From contig NZ_VLLG01000008.1 of NCBI RefSeq assembly GCF_007830125.1, positions 62,001 through 126,000 of the forward strand: a stretch of DNA of 64,000 nt, given 5' to 3'. This document shows positions 63,232 to 64,000 of the stretch, one piece after another. The notes below the pieces were generated by a model. That model was not told where the DNA came from. It worked only from the letters and a program-made list of their open reading frames with translations, and did not search any database. Within the stretch, counting starts at the first letter, position 1. Each line of letters begins with the position of its first letter. A program made the position numbers and the translations under genes. The DNA is from Chitinophaga japonensis. Its GTDB lineage: Bacteria; Bacteroidota; Bacteroidia; Chitinophagales; Chitinophagaceae.

Positions 63232-63252
63232 CTGACAGCAAAACAAAGCGCT

Positions 63253-63633
63253 ATGTACGAAAAGAAGATCCCGAAAAGTTTTGAATGTGGTATGGCCGTC
63301 CTCATGGAGATCATAGGCGGCAAATGGAAATCGTACATGGTCTTTCTCATTCACAAAGGCGTACGCCGGCCCAGCGAGCTGCAGCGGGCCGTACCTTCCG
63401 CCAGCCGCCGGGTGCTGAACCTGCAGCTCCGGGAGCTGGAATTTCATGGCATCGTAAAGCGGGTGATCTACCCCGAAGCGCCTCCCCGCGTAGAATATTT
63501 TCTTACGGAATTCGGAACATCCCTGATGCCGGTAGTGACGGCAATGGATAACTGGGGGACCGGTTACCTGGGCGCTTTCAAAGCCTTAATGGAAAAGAAA
63601 CAGGCGCCGGCCCCCGCAGCAGCCATGCAATAA
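63253..63633 (+). CDS. HxlR family helix-turn-helix regulator
   Basis: A 126-residue winged-helix regulator with the HxlR core: ECGMAVLMEIIGGKWKSYMV, RPSELQRAV, ASRRVLNLQLRELE and VEYFLTEFG. C12 lies just before the first helix, the position of the redox-sensing cysteine in HypR/YodB-type members, so it may respond to quinones or oxidants. It diverges from the oxidoreductase gene, its likely target. I chose the ATG at 63253 over a TTG eight codons upstream because the family begins close to this cysteine. Confidence 0.88.
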   Translation: MYEKKIPKSFECGMAVLMEIIGGKWKSYMVFLIHKGVRRPSELQRAVPSASRRVLNLQLRELEFHGIVKRVIYPEAPPRVEYFLTEFGTSLMPVVTAMDNWGTGYLGAFKALMEKKQAPAPAAAMQ

Positions 63634-63642
63634 GTTTGGATC

Positions 63643-64000
63643 TTATCTGTTCAGCAGCTTCATGGAAGCTTCACTATAGCGCGCGCCCTGCACCGGATAA
63701 CGGTCCACGACGGCCTGTATGGCAGACAGGTCGGCTGCGGATAGTTGTACATCCACTGCGCCCGCATTTTCTTCCAGGTACTTTCTCTTTTTAGTGCCCG
63801 GTATGGGAATAATATCTTCTCCCTGCGCCAGCACCCAGGCCAGGGCCAATTGCGCCGGTGTGCAGCCTTTGTCCTGCGCCAGCGCGGCGAAGGCCTGTGT
63901 GAGCGCCTGGTTGTTGTCCAGGTTGCTGCCGCTGAAGCGGGGCATTGTTTTACGGAAATCGTTATCGGGCAGGCTGTTTACATCCAGCGCGTTGGTGATC
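63643..64000 (-). CDS. Aldo/keto reductase, 3' part
   Basis: The C-terminal part of an aldo/keto reductase, an NADPH-dependent carbonyl reductase. The frame is open to the window edge, so the gene starts beyond 64000 on the minus strand. Visible motifs are DFRKTMPRFSGSNLDNN, CTPAQLALAWVLAQGEDIIPIPGTKK (marking the cofactor-binding helix) and the final helix region. The catalytic Asp-Tyr-Lys-His residues are outside the window. It converges on the HxlR gene with a 9-bp gap. Confidence 0.92.
   Translation of the reverse strand, partial: ITNALDVNSLPDNDFRKTMPRFSGSNLDNNQALTQAFAALAQDKGCTPAQLALAWVLAQGEDIIPIPGTKKRKYLEENAGAVDVQLSAADLSAIQAVVDRYPVQGARYSEASMKLLNR

Noticed and set aside
1..64000. CRISPR arrays, tRNA or rRNA genes, insertion sequences and prophage genes
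   Set aside because: No regularly spaced repeats, no cloverleaf-like segments, no transposase or phage gene could be found in the window by reading.

Overview
This 64 kb window comes from a Bacteroidota chromosome, most likely a GC-rich member of the Chitinophagaceae close to Chitinophaga. That placement is inferred from gene content: three SusC/SusD pairs, ECF-sigma/FecR pairs, a hybrid sensor (HTCS), a GLPGLI protein and many GH enzymes. Promoters that can be made out have the Bacteroidota form (TTTG, about 19-20 nt, TAnnTTTG), and no Shine-Dalgarno sequences stand out. No tRNA, rRNA, CRISPR array, insertion sequence or prophage was seen.

Layout. 1-4.2 kb: the 3' end of proA, a small YeaQ/GlsB membrane protein, and a reverse-strand GLPGLI protein with its TonB-type barrel. 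4.4-8.7 kb: an overlapping two-component pair, a TPR histidine kinase and an NtrC-type REC-GAF-AAA+ regulator. 9-21 kb: housekeeping and stress genes, including an AraC regulator with a VOC dioxygenase, a two-gene GT-C-like membrane module, a TetR/SDR pair with two identical palindromic operators, a dienelactone hydrolase, NDH-2, a methyltransferase, a CPA1 Na+/H+ antiporter, a flavin reductase and a GH43.

20.7-31.5 kb is nutrient locus A: ECF sigma, FecR, SusC (with STN), SusD, a DUF4843 lipoprotein, a PKD-like lipoprotein and a TlpA thioredoxin. It has no glycan enzyme of its own and resembles oligopeptide-type SusCD systems. A DUF433/DUF5615 toxin-antitoxin pair, whose toxin is frameshifted, sits between sigma and anti-sigma. 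31.6-41.2 kb is locus B: ECF sigma, FecR, SusC (with STN), SusD, GH16 and GH30, a beta-1,3/beta-1,6-glucan utilisation locus.

41.3-50.4 kb holds a short kinase that is a paralogue of the TPR kinase but lacks the sensor half, a two-lobed aspartyl protease, a DinB protein, a PepSY membrane protein, an HExxH protein, a reverse-strand arsenic operon (arsR, arsM, acr3, then a calcineurin-type phosphoesterase) with two operator-like palindromes, a GluQ-type synthetase and an NmrA-like protein. 50.4-62.2 kb is locus C, a compact fructan locus: a PBP-type hybrid sensor diverging from an operon of sugar porter, fructokinase, SusC (no STN), SusD and GH32, closed by a perfect 16-bp hairpin. The window ends with an oxidoreductase/HxlR divergent pair and the 3' part of an aldo/keto reductase.

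The three SusCD loci use two control designs. The ECF/FecR-controlled SusC proteins carry the N-terminal STN signalling domain, and the HTCS-controlled one does not.
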